From Mycteria americana (lineage: Eukaryota > Chordata > Aves > Ciconiiformes > Ciconiidae), in contig NC_134373.1 of NCBI RefSeq assembly GCF_035582795.1, forward strand, positions 41,833,173 through 41,897,172: 64,000 bases of DNA, in the 5' to 3' direction. The notes below the pieces were generated by a model. That model saw only the letters and a list, made by a program, of their open reading frames with translations. It did not search any database and was not told the DNA's origin. Of this stretch, positions 42,753 to 55,983 are shown piece after piece (within the stretch, counting starts at the first letter, position 1; each line of letters opens with the position of its first letter). Made by a program: the position numbers and the translations under genes.

Positions 42753-45700
42753 GTATGTCCTCATTTTGGTGCGTCTGCCTCGCATTGCCAGTGCCAGTCG
42801 GTACCCCGGCCGAGCGCGGCCAGGCCACGTACCAGCGGTACAGTCCTGCAGGTGAATTCCAGAGGTAATTGTAGATGGATGTTTTACAGCATGGATGAAG
42901 GGAGTGGTCCTGTTTGTTACAGCGAGCACGGCTTGGTGATTCATCAATCTTTGCACGGCAATACTTTTGCTTTTCTAGTCAATCCACAGTTAACTTGGCT
43001 ACTGGTGTTGCTCATGAGAGTCCTTCCCTCTTCTCATCATGCGTTACTTGCTTTAAGTCAATTAGCATTTCCCAGCGTGATAATTGCAGCATTCTGTTTG
43101 CAGCCAGTCGCATCCTCTCCATGACATCGCATAATCCTAGGGCCTTTTGCCTTAGCCTGGTTTTGACAGAGCCACATCTCCAACGCTTGACATCTGGCAT
43201 TCTGGCTGTGTGATGTTAACTGTCAGGAGTCCGGTAAATCCTGTAATCAGCTTATGTAGGATGGATCCCATGTGTTGATCCTCAAAACACTTCTGATGAA
43301 TTGCATCCTCTGGCTGGCACCAGGTGCTGGATGCTTTATCTGGCAGAAAGAAAAGAGGGGAGCGTAGCCAAGGTGAGGGGAGATATGGTCTCTTTGTCGG
43401 GGAGGCGTGCAATTGGCAAGTGCAAGGTGCTGCAGGGGAAAGAAGCTGTGTTACAAGAACGGGCGCCTTTTCCTGCACCCTTGGGAACTCTGGAGAAGAG
43501 ACACCTGTACCTTGCTAACTCATAGGTTGATTCATGCCACGCAGTCAATTTATCACGATCTCTTCCTGCCTTGTTTTCCATTTGCCCGAGCTTCAGTTGT
43601 GGGAGAAGAGATAGGGAAAGTTTCCTTTTATACTGTTTATACAAGTTGTGTTAATTACGGAGGAGAGCCCTGTCTGAACTCAGGAGCTGCAAACTTGGGT
43701 TACAAAGCAGAAGTCACCGAGTGCGTGCTGTAGTCCAATGCATCTCACCCATCCCTGCCCGATGCTTCCAGTGCAGGCAGCAGGTGAGGAGCTCGGTAGC
43801 GGAGGTGAGAGAAAGAGAAGGGCAACACCTTGCATATTAAGGGTGCTTAATGTCTCTCAAGGAGAGCAAGGTAGTTGAAGTGTGAAGAATTTTCCAGGGC
43901 TGTCTGTCATTTCTCAGTCCAAATGGCCCAAAGCTACACCAAAAAACCCCACCTCCCCTCTACCTTACTAGTTTGAGGGGTTCTTTAGAACAAAAGTCCT
44001 CCATCTTAAAACAAATTTTGCTGCGTGAATTCTCAGACTTTAGAAAATTCCCCTTCTTTTTTTTAAGTCTAAATTCCTCAATATTTTCTTTCCTTTCTTC
44101 ATATCCCGTAGCTGGATTTCATAGATTCAAAGGAAAGGAATGCTTCAGTTATTCATGTGTGTGACTCAAAGGACTTCTGGATGAGGTGCATGTCTAACAG
44201 TTCAGAAGTGGTGAAAAGGTACGATAGTGCTGCGCCAATGAACTTCAGGAGGAATTTCAGGTTGCAGCTTTCCTTAAGGCTTGAGTTGTATTGTACGATC
44301 CATGTGTTGTTGGCAGTTATTTTTCCATGAATTGCTGTGAGAATCTTTTAGTCTAAATAAAAGGCTTCATCTTCTAGACTTTGCACGTGCTTCCAGCAGA
44401 CCTCTGAGTACCGGGCTGGTTATTCTGAGTGCCAAATGCTGAAATGAAGGCTCAGTAGAACTGTTCGCATTTGTTGTTTTTCTCGCTCAGAACCTAGCAC
44501 CCAGGAGGAGCCGGAACACAAGGCACGAGCTACGAGCCGTTTTCACGTTGAAATGGCACCGCTCTAGCTACGCCAACAAAACCAGACTGGGATTTCTTCC
44601 CTGAAGCGTGGGGCTTTTTGATGTACCGGGTTTGAACTACCGGCTTTGGAGAGGAGCCAAATTAGGGTAAAATGGCGTTCATTCGGGTTTTTTGGTCTAG
44701 ATTTTGCTTTGATATTTAAACAAATCTGAACTGTTGTGTGAAACCTGCTTGAAATAAACTAACAAAACCCGTTGTTAATAGCACTTCACAGCTCTGGAAA
44801 TGGGCAGTAAAGGATTAGCACATGGGTCTTTTTGTTAAAAGAGCTAGGCTCTAGCTATATTCTGACTTGCTGAATGGTTCTAGACAAGTCATTTATCTTC
44901 TTTCTACCTGCTTCTTGTCTCATTAGTGGGAATAACGATGACTTTTCTATTTGCATGAATTGCTGTGAATATTGATCAGTTTGTAAAGAATTCTCAGTGC
45001 AAACAGCACTGCAATGATAACGTTATTAAGGGTGCCAGTTTCACCCCAAGAAATGCAAGCACGTCAAGCTTCCCCATGTTTCGGTCTAACCGTGTACTGT
45101 AGTACATATGGAAGGTGGAATTCTCTCCTAGTAAAGATGGCGATAAGTCAAGTGGAGGTGGTGGGAAAGTCCGGGATGAAGGTTTTCGCTTGAAAGTTTC
45201 TGTAAACCCTATAGCATGTCTAGAAAAAGTTATTTTCAGTGTCGAGTAGTCCAGCTTTAAACTAAATTATCAGAGCATTTAAAAAAAATTCTGAACCCTT
45301 ATTTCCTTTTCTGTTTTTTCTCACAGTCCATAAAATGGTTCGATAACAAATCCCATCTCTCAAAAGTGCAGTGAGAAAAAATTGTCTGCTTATATGAAAT
45401 GCTGAGATAAAAACCCAAAAAGCATTGTACTGTAGCAGTGCTGTTTATTAATCAGTGAGTTACGTAAAGTCACTGTACTGTGGACTGGGACCTCACTAGC
45501 AGTCACAAACGCTAGTTTGCAGTTTATACATGTGACACGTTCACGGCTGGTTGAACCCCATCCCGCCCTCAGTGCTCTCGCTGGAGAATTGCGGACCCTT
45601 GGATCTAATGGCAGGGCTGCATTTTGTAAATATTCCCTAGGCCCTTGCAATCTAAATGTGCTGGCTTGGCCAAGACCTGTTATTTAAGTGTTTAAGCTAA

Positions 45701-48700
45701 CCCAACTGGTTTGAACCGTAATGACCTACAGATCAATCAGATCATCGTCTCTGAGGTGACCGTCTGAGCTGGGGAACGGAGGAGATTGCTGCTCCTGCCG
45801 GGACGGCTGGCCGGGGCCAGGGGTTGTTTCCAGTGGCAGCTCTCAAGCCAGAGGAAGGTCTGCTCCATCCTGCAGAATGTCTCTGCTGGCTAGCTTCATG
45901 GAAAGAAGTCTAGATCCTTCATTTTTTAAAATAGGAGTGCATGCTGATAAGCAAAATGGGAGCAGATGCTTGCCATAAGTAGGTGAAAAATCAGATGTAT
46001 AAATAGATTGAACTTACTGCTTATTCAAAATTTGGAAATGTTGTTGTTTTCACACTCTTAATTTGTTTTGCTCGTAAATTAGTGTGTCTGTGAGAACCGT
46101 TTTCTTTCCGATGTCAGTCCAAGTGGCCTTGTTGTGTCCCTATAAAGAAATTTGTCTACCTTCCCTGTAGCCTAAGAAGATTACACTGGTATTTCCAAAT
46201 GATAGAGAAGCTAAGACTGAAATCCTTAGGCCTACCTTGGGTGATATAGATAGAAAACTAACACCAGTTATAGGAATGATGCTTGATTTGTATCTATGTA
46301 TTTGCCCTAGGTTGAAATGCAAGATGCTGTAATTTCTGCCTGTTATTTAAATGGAAATTTAAACAAACAAAAAACCCTCCATAAAATATCCACTGTCTTC
46401 AGTGGTCTGTAGGCCCTTGGTATAATAATAATAATCCCTTCCAAAATCGCTCCATGAAATCTTGCGGCGCACTTGTAGATTATCTCTTATTTGTATCTGA
46501 AATACAATGTAGTGTTCAAGCTCTGGACTGCGGCGTGCATTTCACAGTTTGAAAGAACAGGTTGCCATACTAGACTGCCGCATAATCTTAGATCTGTAGA
46601 GCTGCCTCTGGCAGTGATGAATAACTAATGCTTCAGGGAAGACTAATATCCTCTATTATGCACCTACCCAATTGGGCAATGTCAAAAACAGAAAGATGGG
46701 CGTAAGATTATCTTTCTGACCCCTGCAGATCATGCCCTGAAGTGTGGTGATTACCCTTCTCAGTCTAAACATGCATAAGCACAGATGGTAGGAGTTACAG
46801 TCATCTAATCCTTTTTTTGAAAAATGCTGCCCCAGCTTTGTCTTGATGTGAATAAACCTGTTGTGGCAAATTGCACTAATTCAGAGCTCAACTTAGTACG
46901 CAGAAATGGAGCTAAAAGCTTATGAAATAGAGAGAAATACAGGCATACGTACCTTGTATCACTGAGCTAGCTACCGTGGTAAGCATTACGTGTATCCTCT
47001 CAGCGCTTCAGACCTTGTTTGCAGGTACTGTTTGTGCCTTAGACGTCAAACTTCATTTAAGGCCAGCTACGAAGAGGTTTGGTGCCTTCATAAGTGGTGC
47101 CCTTGGCACCAAAGTTACAAGTACTCCTTGTAAGGTGTGAGCGTGAAGTGTTGATGCTCCTCCTTTCAGCTGGTAACTAAGAGAATCCCTTTTGGCCATA
47201 GTTTCTTACAGCCACGTTTTCCTTAGCTCATAGTTTCATGGCTGCAGAGCGTCAGGTGGGTGTTCGGGTCCGGGCGCTGTTCTCTGGCTGGGGTCATCGT
47301 TTTTCCTTGAAGTCCACTGTCTCCATCTGTTGTGCCTGGCTCAAGTAGTGTAACATCTTCCTTAGCCTCATCATTACAGTTGTTTCTGTAGTTTCCAGCT
47401 CTTTGTGGTTGCAGGACTGTGTCGGATAATCCTCTAATGGGCGTTTCATCCACGAGTGGCAGGACAGAGAGCGTTATCAGACGCTTGATCTCAGCTATCC
47501 AGGGTCATGTGGCTGCTCCAAAATTTGAGTCTGCTCAGAGGGCAGGTCCTGTATCCATCCTTTAAAACTAAGCCTACAAATCAGACATTTAAAAAAAAAT
47601 TAAGATTACAGTGGTTCTTCCCTCTGTGGGACTGTCAGAGAACAGACTGCTTTCCAGACACTGGTGCACTGGGATCAGAGAGTAAATGGTGAATTTTATT
47701 TTACACGGTATACCTGAAGACATGACCCTTTCTTAGTCTCTTTTTGGTACACGTCAGTTTAACGTTCCACTTGTGGTGGGGTGCAAGTTCAAGGTAATGG
47801 TATCTCATATGCCTTACGTGGTTTGTAGAATCAAATTAGAGGATGTTTATATAAACATGTAAAAATTATTTTCAAGTATATAAAAAAAAAAAGGCAACAG
47901 CACAGATTCTACAGAAGTCGAGAAAGCAGTTTGCCAAACAAGCTAGAGGTGAGAGATGCTGGCACAGCAGCTGCTCCCCTGGGATATCAGTTATTAAAAC
48001 ACCATGTGGTTGTAAGGGCTGGGGAGTCTCCCGGTAAAAGCTAATTCTGGATGCTAATTTCGGCCTTGGGCTGCATTCTCTTCCTGTTATTTTATTTTTT
48101 TAAGGTTATTACAACACTGCCTGATATCAATCTAGTCTGATAAAATTCAAAATTCACAGCACAGAAGGGAAAGATTATTGCAGTTCGCAGTTTCAGGGAA
48201 GAGCCTTCCTGTGGTTTTTGTTGTTGATTTGGGTTTTTGGACAGTCCTTTCTCCCTTGGGAACTTCTACCAAGGATGCTCAACACTCTCCCCTGCTTCAC
48301 ACCACCACCTCCCATGTCTGCCTCTCATCCTGTTGAAAACTTGCTTCTGTTGTCTTTTCTAGCAGGTGATAACCTGTATTTAGGCTCATAGCTGTTTGAA
48401 TAGTGATCTTCTAATAGCACCTCACGGAAGCTACAGTAATGACTACTTGTCACTGGGCAGCTACATTCTGATGATATCATTTGTTTAATGAAAGGCTGTT
48501 GGATTTATTCTAGTCCGAGGGTTTTTTAAATGTTTTTTTGCTTTTTAATAAGGAATTTTCTCTGATCAGCTGCCACGAAAGAAATACTCTGTGCTTTAAT
48601 AATTACATTTCATATCAAGCTATTTTGGTTTAAAAAAAAAAAATCCGAGGGATTTATTGCTTTAATATGCATGTATTATTACCAAAACACAAATCAAATG

Positions 48701-50160
48701 AAGTGTAATGTTATGCATTGAGGGATGTACTGTAGTTTTACAGGAGTTATTGTTAAATAGTAGAACAGGATTTGAAAATTCTCACTCATTAGATCAAGAA
48801 CGAAAAGGATAATAAACTGTTAGGCTTTAAAAGAGTATTGCCGTTAGGTTCAGGAGGACTTGCTTGCCTGTTTCTTTATAACATTTCAGAATTGACTATT
48901 TGGCTTCCTTTGTATTAGAGGAAAAAGGCAGGAACACAGCACTGGCTGCTGTCCTCGGAGGAGAGCTACCAAAGGGAACGAGGAGCAGTAAGCTGGGTCA
49001 GTAATGCCAAAAAAAAGCAGTCCTGTTTAGAGGAAATGCTGATTATATTGTTTCACTACTTCTTCCCTTTCAGCCTGCCCCATCCAGAAACGTTATAGTT
49101 TCTGTACTTTCTCGGCACTAAACCTTTCGGTAGTCTGAGTAGTCTGACCAGACTCTGCTACCAACATCCCTATGCCAGTGAGATTTGTGGGAGCGAGGGT
49201 GTGTGCGCATACCTAAAGCTATTTTGTGGTTCCCACCTGCCTCTGCTCTGTTGGTTCAGTACAGGTCTTTTGCAAACTGCTTTGTTGAAATGATCCAAGT
49301 TCAAAATAATCCTATTCAGAAACAAAATTCCCGTCTTTCCTTTCCCTCCCTGTAATGAATCTCACATTTGGAGAGATCACCATATTTACGAGACTATGGC
49401 TAAAAAGAATTTATGCTGCCACAAATTATGTCTAGTGTGGAAAAACTTAAAATAGGTGTTTAAAATATTAATGAGGTATAGAAGAGCTGCAGATTTACAG
49501 CTAATCTGCACAGACTTGAAAATCTCTCTTTTTCTGTGAAGAAACAAAATGAAGTTAGTAATTACAGTATAATTAGCCAAGAAGAAAGATGTGTCAAGTG
49601 AGGTAGGATTTCTACTTGACTAGTGGTAGGAAATGAGGGATGCGGTGTGCAGAACAGATGCATACCTCTTCTGACAGAATTGTGTTTAGGGCTGAGAGTG
49701 TCGTTTGAACTGTACACGGTAATACAGGTACTGTAAGATACTTTGAGTAATACGTTTTTGTTTGAACTAGCCTGCTAATTTAACCAAAATCTGCATGGCT
49801 TGTTTTTCTTCTAGAGGCAGAGATTAGGGGCTATCATTGCCGACCTTGAGTGCCTCCAAGCACCGTGAATCCTGTGCTAAATCAAATTGGGATTCAGGGC
49901 ATCTGGTGTTCAGGCTCACAACAGTTCTCTATTTTTCCTCCCTTGATACTGCGAATAACCAGCTTTTTGAAAGTATTGGGTATTAGGACTTTCAGCTAAT
50001 AACACTTCCTGAGACTACTATGCTATCTTAATCTCTGGATATGTACTGTATGTACTCAATACCACATCATCTTGATAAGGACTTGTCATTGTAGGGTATC
50101 TAACGTGAAATGTGATGGAGTGGAACACATAATTTTGGAAACAGACTCTCTCTTTATATA
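42753..50160. other. Noncoding stretch, probable long intron (part 1)
   Basis: About 7.4 kb of mostly AT-rich sequence with no exon or RNA gene that I can support. An (AAT)n-like short tract is at about 46422-46434 and there are A-runs at 47881-47891 and 48631-48643. The open frames up to 108 codons between 42852 and 43733 overlap on both strands and have no recognisable product. Confidence 0.55.
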
Positions 50161-50311
50161 CACAGAATCACAGAATCACAGAATCATATAGGTTGGAAAA
50201 GACCTTTAAGATCATCGAGTCCAACCATAAACCTAACACTGCCAAAAACCACCACTACACCATGTCTCTAAGTACCTCATCCAAACGTCCTTTAAATACC
50301 TCCAGGGATGG
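50161..50311 (-). mobile_element. CR1 3'-end fragment (minus strand)
   Basis: The + strand reads (CACAGAAT)n followed by CATATAGGTTGGAAAAGACC, TTTAAGATCATCGAGTCCAACC and CCTCCAGGGATGG, the reverse complement of the CR1 3' end. It is about 150 bp, 5' truncated, with the terminal octamer repeats at its + strand left edge. Confidence 0.95.
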
Positions 50312-51611
50312 CGAAATATAGATATTTCATTTGTCTTATCCCAGCTATCTTCCTCATGTCCAAGTTAATGAGTTACGATCATGTTATATGGTCCTTTTTG
50401 TTTTGTCACGGTTTGGGCGATAACTTATTTGGTTATAAGAAAATGCAAGTACTTCCTGCGTTCTGGGGAACTAAGCAGATTATATTTTCAAACTAATGAA
50501 GATACCAGTTTATATTATTTACCGATTTGTCTTGCAGAGAATCAAAATACAACCGGTTTGTGTTAGTATAGCAGCTGCTATCTTGAATGGTGCCATTAGT
50601 GTGAACTGGAAACTTCTGGATCTAAAAGCATGAGCTGGGGTAAGAGATACCTGCTCAGAGTCACCAGCGACGTCACCTTCTGTGACTTGCACGCTTGTAG
50701 CTCATGGGTGCTGCAGGGCAGTAGCGTCCATGATCGTGGTGCTCGGCAGGCTGGGGTTGGCACGGGGTGTGTACCCGGGCGTCTATCAAGAAGGAAGAAT
50801 TACGCATCGGTCCGTATTCTAGGCTGACGCAGTTTGAATTTATCGTTATGTAGCTTGTGAGATTTTGTGCTTCTCCAAGTAGTAATTTTGGTTAGACTTG
50901 CACATCTCGGGTAGGGTGTGGAACAGTGTGAATACTGAAGATAGGTGATCGTTGTTGTTGTGTTTGTTGTTCGTCTGTTTTTATTGTGAGTCCGTTTGTA
51001 TGCATTTCACCGTGATGTGTCCTTCCTCAGTGGTACTTGCCAACTGCAATCATTCCTGGTTGTGGCTGTAGGATTGATTGTTTGGTATAAACACACTTTC
51101 TTTATATGTAAGATTTATACATTCCACCTACGTGCCAGGATTCAGAATCTCAGTTTACTTAGAGCAATTCCTCAGCTATTGTAAATGTCCTGAGAGAATG
51201 CTGAAGTAGACTTTACTCCCTTTCCTGACCAACATTGACTTTAGCAACGCCCTAGTGATTTGACAAATAGATGGCTGTCTGATGGGAAAGAATTGTTTGC
51301 TGTAGTTCAAAGCCAGATTTCAGAGGTATAGAAAAATATTGCACTAAGAATTAACAGGAGAGGAAGAAAAGGCCTTTGATGACATACTCGATTGCCACAG
51401 GACTTATTTTTCCCTGTTAGAACTTAGTGAGCCCACCAGCCTAGTAGGGCAAGCTTTAAAAAAAGGAGAGTTGTTAGTTGTGGATTTTGTGATAGAGGGA
51501 GGTTTCTTACCTTTTGTTATTTATGCCAAAAGATACACAGTGTAACAGAAGTCACATCAAATATTTTAATGCGTTGCGGTTTTTTCTGTGTTATGTAAGA
51601 TAGGCAACAAC
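50312..51611. other. Noncoding stretch between two CR1 fragments
   Basis: 1.3 kb of AT-rich sequence. Open frames of about 60 codons (50308-50566, 50630-50827, 50996-51184) show no splice signals or recognisable product. Confidence 0.55.
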
Positions 51612-51651
51612 CAGAATTTGTCTTTCTGCATCAGAATTTGTTTTTCTGCAT
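51612..51651. repeat. 20-bp tandem duplication
   Basis: CAGAATTTGTCTTTCTGCAT (51612-51631) is followed immediately by the same 20-mer with one C-to-T change (51632-51651). It abuts the left edge of a CR1 fragment. Confidence 0.9.
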
Positions 51652-51654
51652 CGA

Positions 51655-51820
51655 CTGAGCGCTGGCATGGGTTGCCCTGGGAGGTTGTGCAGTCCCCCTC
51701 CTTTGAAATATTCACAACCTGTCTAGACACGGTCCCGGACAACGGGCTCTAGGTGCCCTGCTTGGGCAGGGGAGTTGGACAAGATGACCCCTGCCAACCT
51801 CAACCAGTCTGTGATTCGGC
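51655..51820 (+). mobile_element. CR1 3'-region fragment
   Basis: GGCATGGGTTGCCCTGGGAG, GTTGTGCAGTCCCCCTCC and GGGGAGTTGGACAAGATGACC to CAGTCTGTGATTC are CR1 3' sequences in + orientation. The fragment is 5' truncated, diverged, and retains only one copy of the terminal repeat. Confidence 0.88.
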
Positions 51821-53584
51821 GATCAGCTTGTCGGTTTGGAGCTGGTTTTGGAAGGAATCCTACAGGAGCTTGCTGGTGGCAGGTCGTACTGGGTCTGGCT
51901 GCGACTGAGTTCATTTTCTTCATCGCAGCCCATACGGTGCTCTGTTTTATATTTGGGACTAAAACATTGTTGATAACACACCCATGTTTTGGCTGTTGCT
52001 GAACAGTGGCTTTGTGAGTTGTCAGTGTAGCTTGACCACCATAGCGAAGTAATTATGTGGTAAACTGTTTTAAGAAGAATGTGTAATTGCAAAAGAAATC
52101 TTTGGTTGTATACTTAGTTGCCAAAATAAAGGGAATTGAGATCTGCTCTGAATTGTCAGAATGCACCCTTAACCAGTTAAATCCATGTTTACAACCTTGC
52201 CTGATAACCACCACCTAGATAAGATCATGGACTGTCTTACTGTGAGTGCTAACATGTAAAGGATTGATGATACAATTCACATTTAAATTACTTTTCTCTG
52301 TGCTTTATTTTTTCTATTGTCTTTGGCTTTGAGAGGAGCTTTCAGTGCTGTGAGGAATGTTATCAGTTTATTAAGTGACTGTTTGTCAGAATAATCCATT
52401 GCAGCTGGGAAGGTAATGACTGGCCTTCTGTAATACTACACTACACTGTTTTCCTGCAGTGCTTCCAGAGAAGAGGCTTCACTGGTTAAGACTGCTCTGA
52501 TAATCTGCTAAATCACATGTCTGGACATATGCAAGATATGAAACTTGAAACTTGGCAGTATATACACTTTTAAGTCAACATAGCTAAAAGCAGCCACAGT
52601 GCATCTCTTTAACTGTTGTTCCTGTTTCTTAGTTATCACGAAAAAGCAAAGAGAATTTATTTCAAGTACTGCCTTAAAATGGGCCTTGTCCCAGCTATTA
52701 GCATAAGTCTTCTTCAATTTTCACTGAAGTTTATCAGGTAAATGTAATATTTGCGCTGGAGCATTTGGGGTATGCCACCAGGGTCATCACATTTTAGTGC
52801 TAGTTATTTTACCAGAGAAATCACAGTGTGCATATGTATGTATGTGTGTGTGTCTATATATTAAAACATTGTATGAAATTTGTATAGAAGTATGGTATAA
52901 AATCTGTTAAGAAATGCATTAATAGCATTCAGTCAAATTAGCTAGGCAGATGAGTGGGTTGTCCTGCACCAGACTGTAGCCCGCTGCAGAATTGTTCTGC
53001 AGAAAAAATCTGAAACATAATAATCTTCGCAGCTAAGTTTCTAGGTAATCTTTCGTGGAGTATAGTTCGTATGTATTTCCATTTGGAACTGGGCATTTAA
53101 ATAAAGGATTTTGTTATGAGCACCTTGAGGATTTGATTATTCCTCAAAACAATGGCAGTAATAGGAATTGTGTGGATTGTGGCAAGCATCTTTCATTTTC
53201 ATCTGTCTGCTTGGTTATAGCTTTTTTTGATCTCTTCTTCTTGTACTTTGCCATGCCAGATACTTTGATTAGGACTGTGTGTAAGATTTACATTTCTTTG
53301 GTCAGCCTCAGCACCGCTGCTCCTTTGCCTGAAGTGAACAGTATATGTTCCATGGAGTGCCTCATGGCTCCGTAGCTACCGTTAGCAGCGTTACTGATTA
53401 CTAATTTTAATGTCAACACGGGTTGGAGTAGGATGTAGGCATCCGTGACAGACGAGCTTTCTGCATAGGAGGGAATATTTCGCATACAGTCATTATGGAA
53501 CAGCTCCCAGTCCAACTGTTCTACTCTGTCTAGAAATAAAGTACTGTGTGATGGGTATAATAGTATGATTGTCTTTATTTTTAA
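51821..53584. other. Noncoding stretch upstream of the direct-repeat element
   Basis: 1.8 kb of AT-rich sequence with a short (ATGT)n/(GT)n tract at about 52831-52852. I see no exon or named repeat. Confidence 0.55.
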
Positions 53585-53591
53585 ATACTAT

Positions 53592-53932
53592 TGGTGGATT
53601 TATGTATATGAATGCCATACAGTTCATGGCTGATACCAGTTCTAACCCAGGAGCGGTTTGACTAGAGTTTGGTTTAGGTTTTTTCCAGTCTCTATGTTGG
53701 TGGAGAAAGACTTAAAATTGAAGGATTAGCAGGTTGTGCTTGGATGCATTTTCACATCCGGAGGATGCATTTTCACATCCCGACTATTGACAAATCGCCC
53801 AAATGTGTCTCTCCGCTGGATGGTCTGACCTGTCAGTGCAGTGACCAGTGGTTTAGAAACCTGGAATTTTTATATTCTATTTTAATAGGAAAGCTTGAGG
53901 CTGTGATTATGTATCGTGCAATGCAATACCCA
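53592..53932. repeat. Left copy of a 341-bp LTR-like direct repeat
   Basis: It starts TGGTGGATTTATG and ends CAATGCAATACCCA, and reappears at 55984-56324 in the same orientation with only two substitutions (339 of 341 identical by eye). Ends are TG...CA as in LTRs. It contains two copies of GGATGCATTTTCACATCC at 21-bp spacing and the A/T block TTTTTATATTCTATTTTAAT. No AATAAA is seen. No tRNA-like primer binding site that I recognise follows it. The 128-codon frame starting at 53744 is not thought to be a gene. Confidence 0.85.
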
Positions 53933-55266
53933 CTGGAGTCTGACCCATGGGACATTAGAGGCTTACACCTGCAGAGAATTTACATGCTTATAGCTACTGC
54001 TTTGCTAGAAGGAGGATGTTTAGCTCTTCAGGCACTTAGACTTAAGCTTCATTTATTTATTTATTTATATGAGATAAAGCAATCCAATCTTTATTTCAGA
54101 TTACTTAAAAAAAAAAAAGGCCGTTGGTGAGCCTGGATCTTCTAGAATACCATTTCCTTGGTGGCTTCTGTCTCTGTATCTTACTCATCCGTAATGGAAT
54201 TGGCGCTGAAGTGCACGTGCTGAAGAAAACCTTTGTGACACTATGTGGGATTTGGCATTCTGCTGCGCGGATTACTGACGGGAGATGCCTGGCTAATTCC
54301 CAGTGCATACTGTTCCCACAGACAACCTGGAAATGGGTGCGGTTGACGTGAGTAGTAGCAACAAAGGTATTGAGGCTAAGATTGCCTGCTGGAATGGCAG
54401 CTCATCAAAGGGCTAGGAAAATCTATAAAATGAGCAATAAAATTACTTTGAAAGTTTCAGGTTTACTCGTTTTACTACTGCAGGAAAGTGCTTGTAACGT
54501 ATATCCACGTAAAACACATTGGTTTGTATTGTGAATATAGCACAGATTCTTTGAAGAAGTAGATAAGGGGAAATCCCTTCAGAACTCTTATAATAACTGT
54601 GCTCCTATAAATGGGTTGTTTTCTTCTGGGAGACTCTTAAACTGTGTTTATTCAGGTTTCTTTAACAGAATTGTTTCCTTTCTGTATAAAGGATGCAGTA
54701 GTTAATCAACTTCTAAGCCTGCTTGGAAGAGGGTTAATTGTTAATCACCATCACCAATACTCAGAAGTGTCTGAACTAATTTGGTGAAATGCATTTTCCC
54801 TGCAGCAGCCAAGTGCTGCGTGTTTTCGACAGACCGCTATAATAGACATCGATTAGACAGCTTTGACGTGTGGCTAAATCCACGAAAACCCTGATACGTG
54901 TTTCAAAAATAGCCCTTAAAATGGTATTGAAATCAAGGAAGTGCTGCATGGAGCCATAACATCAGGGTAACAGTGGTTATGTTCTATATGTCTTAGTAAG
55001 ATAAGGGAATTCACGGCAGCTGTCGAGGGCCTACATTCTACCTGTGGGAAGATGCCCGAAGGTATGCAGAAGAGGGAGGCTCGGGAAATACAGGTTTTTA
55101 AACCCTGACTCTCTTGGAAATACGGAGCTTTATTCTGGTTTACCAGAGGCGTTTATCTTCACTAAAAATTCAGATGTTTTATATGCCAAAGTCATTGGAT
55201 AAAAGAGTTGATAACTGAGACAAAGACTGGAATGCAGATCCTCCTCCTCCCAGGTGATCGTCTGCT

Positions 55267-55284
55267 CTGTGTGTGTGTGTGTGT
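55267..55284. repeat. (GT)n microsatellite
   Basis: A short run of GT dinucleotides within the interior of the direct-repeat-bounded element; its neighbouring minus-strand frames are artefacts of it. Confidence 0.85.
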
Positions 55285-55983
55285 AGTCTTCCTGTCTGCA
55301 GGATGGACCTTTGATGTTCCCTGCAAGGTGTATCCGTTTCAACACGAGAGATCAAGAGCTTCCCGCTATAAACGAACAGATCGGCTGTTGGTAGAACACT
55401 TTCTTGGAGAAACGGTGGTCTGAACCCTAGCAAGAATTAACGCAGATCTCCCACACCTGAGGCAAGCGTGCCACTGAACTGCTGTTGAGTGGAGCTCCTG
55501 AGTGGGGCAAAGCAGCCCTACCTCCAATTACTGCACTCCCCATTAGCCTCCCTCCCCACAAGTGCAGGAATCCGGTCTGAGTGCCATCTGGATCAAACCC
55601 CTCAGATAAAGCCCTCAAGAAGGGCTTGTGAATACAAGTGTGAGACTAAGCTGCAAGATAGGGTGGTAAACTGCTCAGGCCTGCCAAAATTGGGCGTGCC
55701 TGAAAGCAAAATTTCGCGTGGTTAGAGAATGGAAAACTTTGAGGTGCCTGGGGAATCCTGGTAGCAGCTGAGAGGGCGAATGTGAAGATTGCAGTTCTTC
55801 ATTTGTGCGTCTACTGTCATTTTTTAATTTTTTTTTTTTTTTAAACATAAATTCCTTTTGTGGATTTAAACCTAGGTGCTTGAAAAAGTTGCTGTTGGAG
55901 CTCTGCAAGAAAAATATCGCATCAGTCCGTCTTATCAAAATCAGCTTAAGTCTCTGAAATCCAATCGCAGAAATAATTTCTGG

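Noticed and set aside
53744..54130. 128-codon frame overlapping the left 341-bp repeat, with a related 81-codon frame at 56136
   Set aside because: The shared part simply reflects the duplicated DNA; the frames diverge after the repeat and resemble no protein I know.
54316..54348. Possible small exon between TTCCCACAG and GTGAGTAG
   Set aside because: It is only about 26 bp, lies inside the repeat-bounded element, and has no link to any reading frame.
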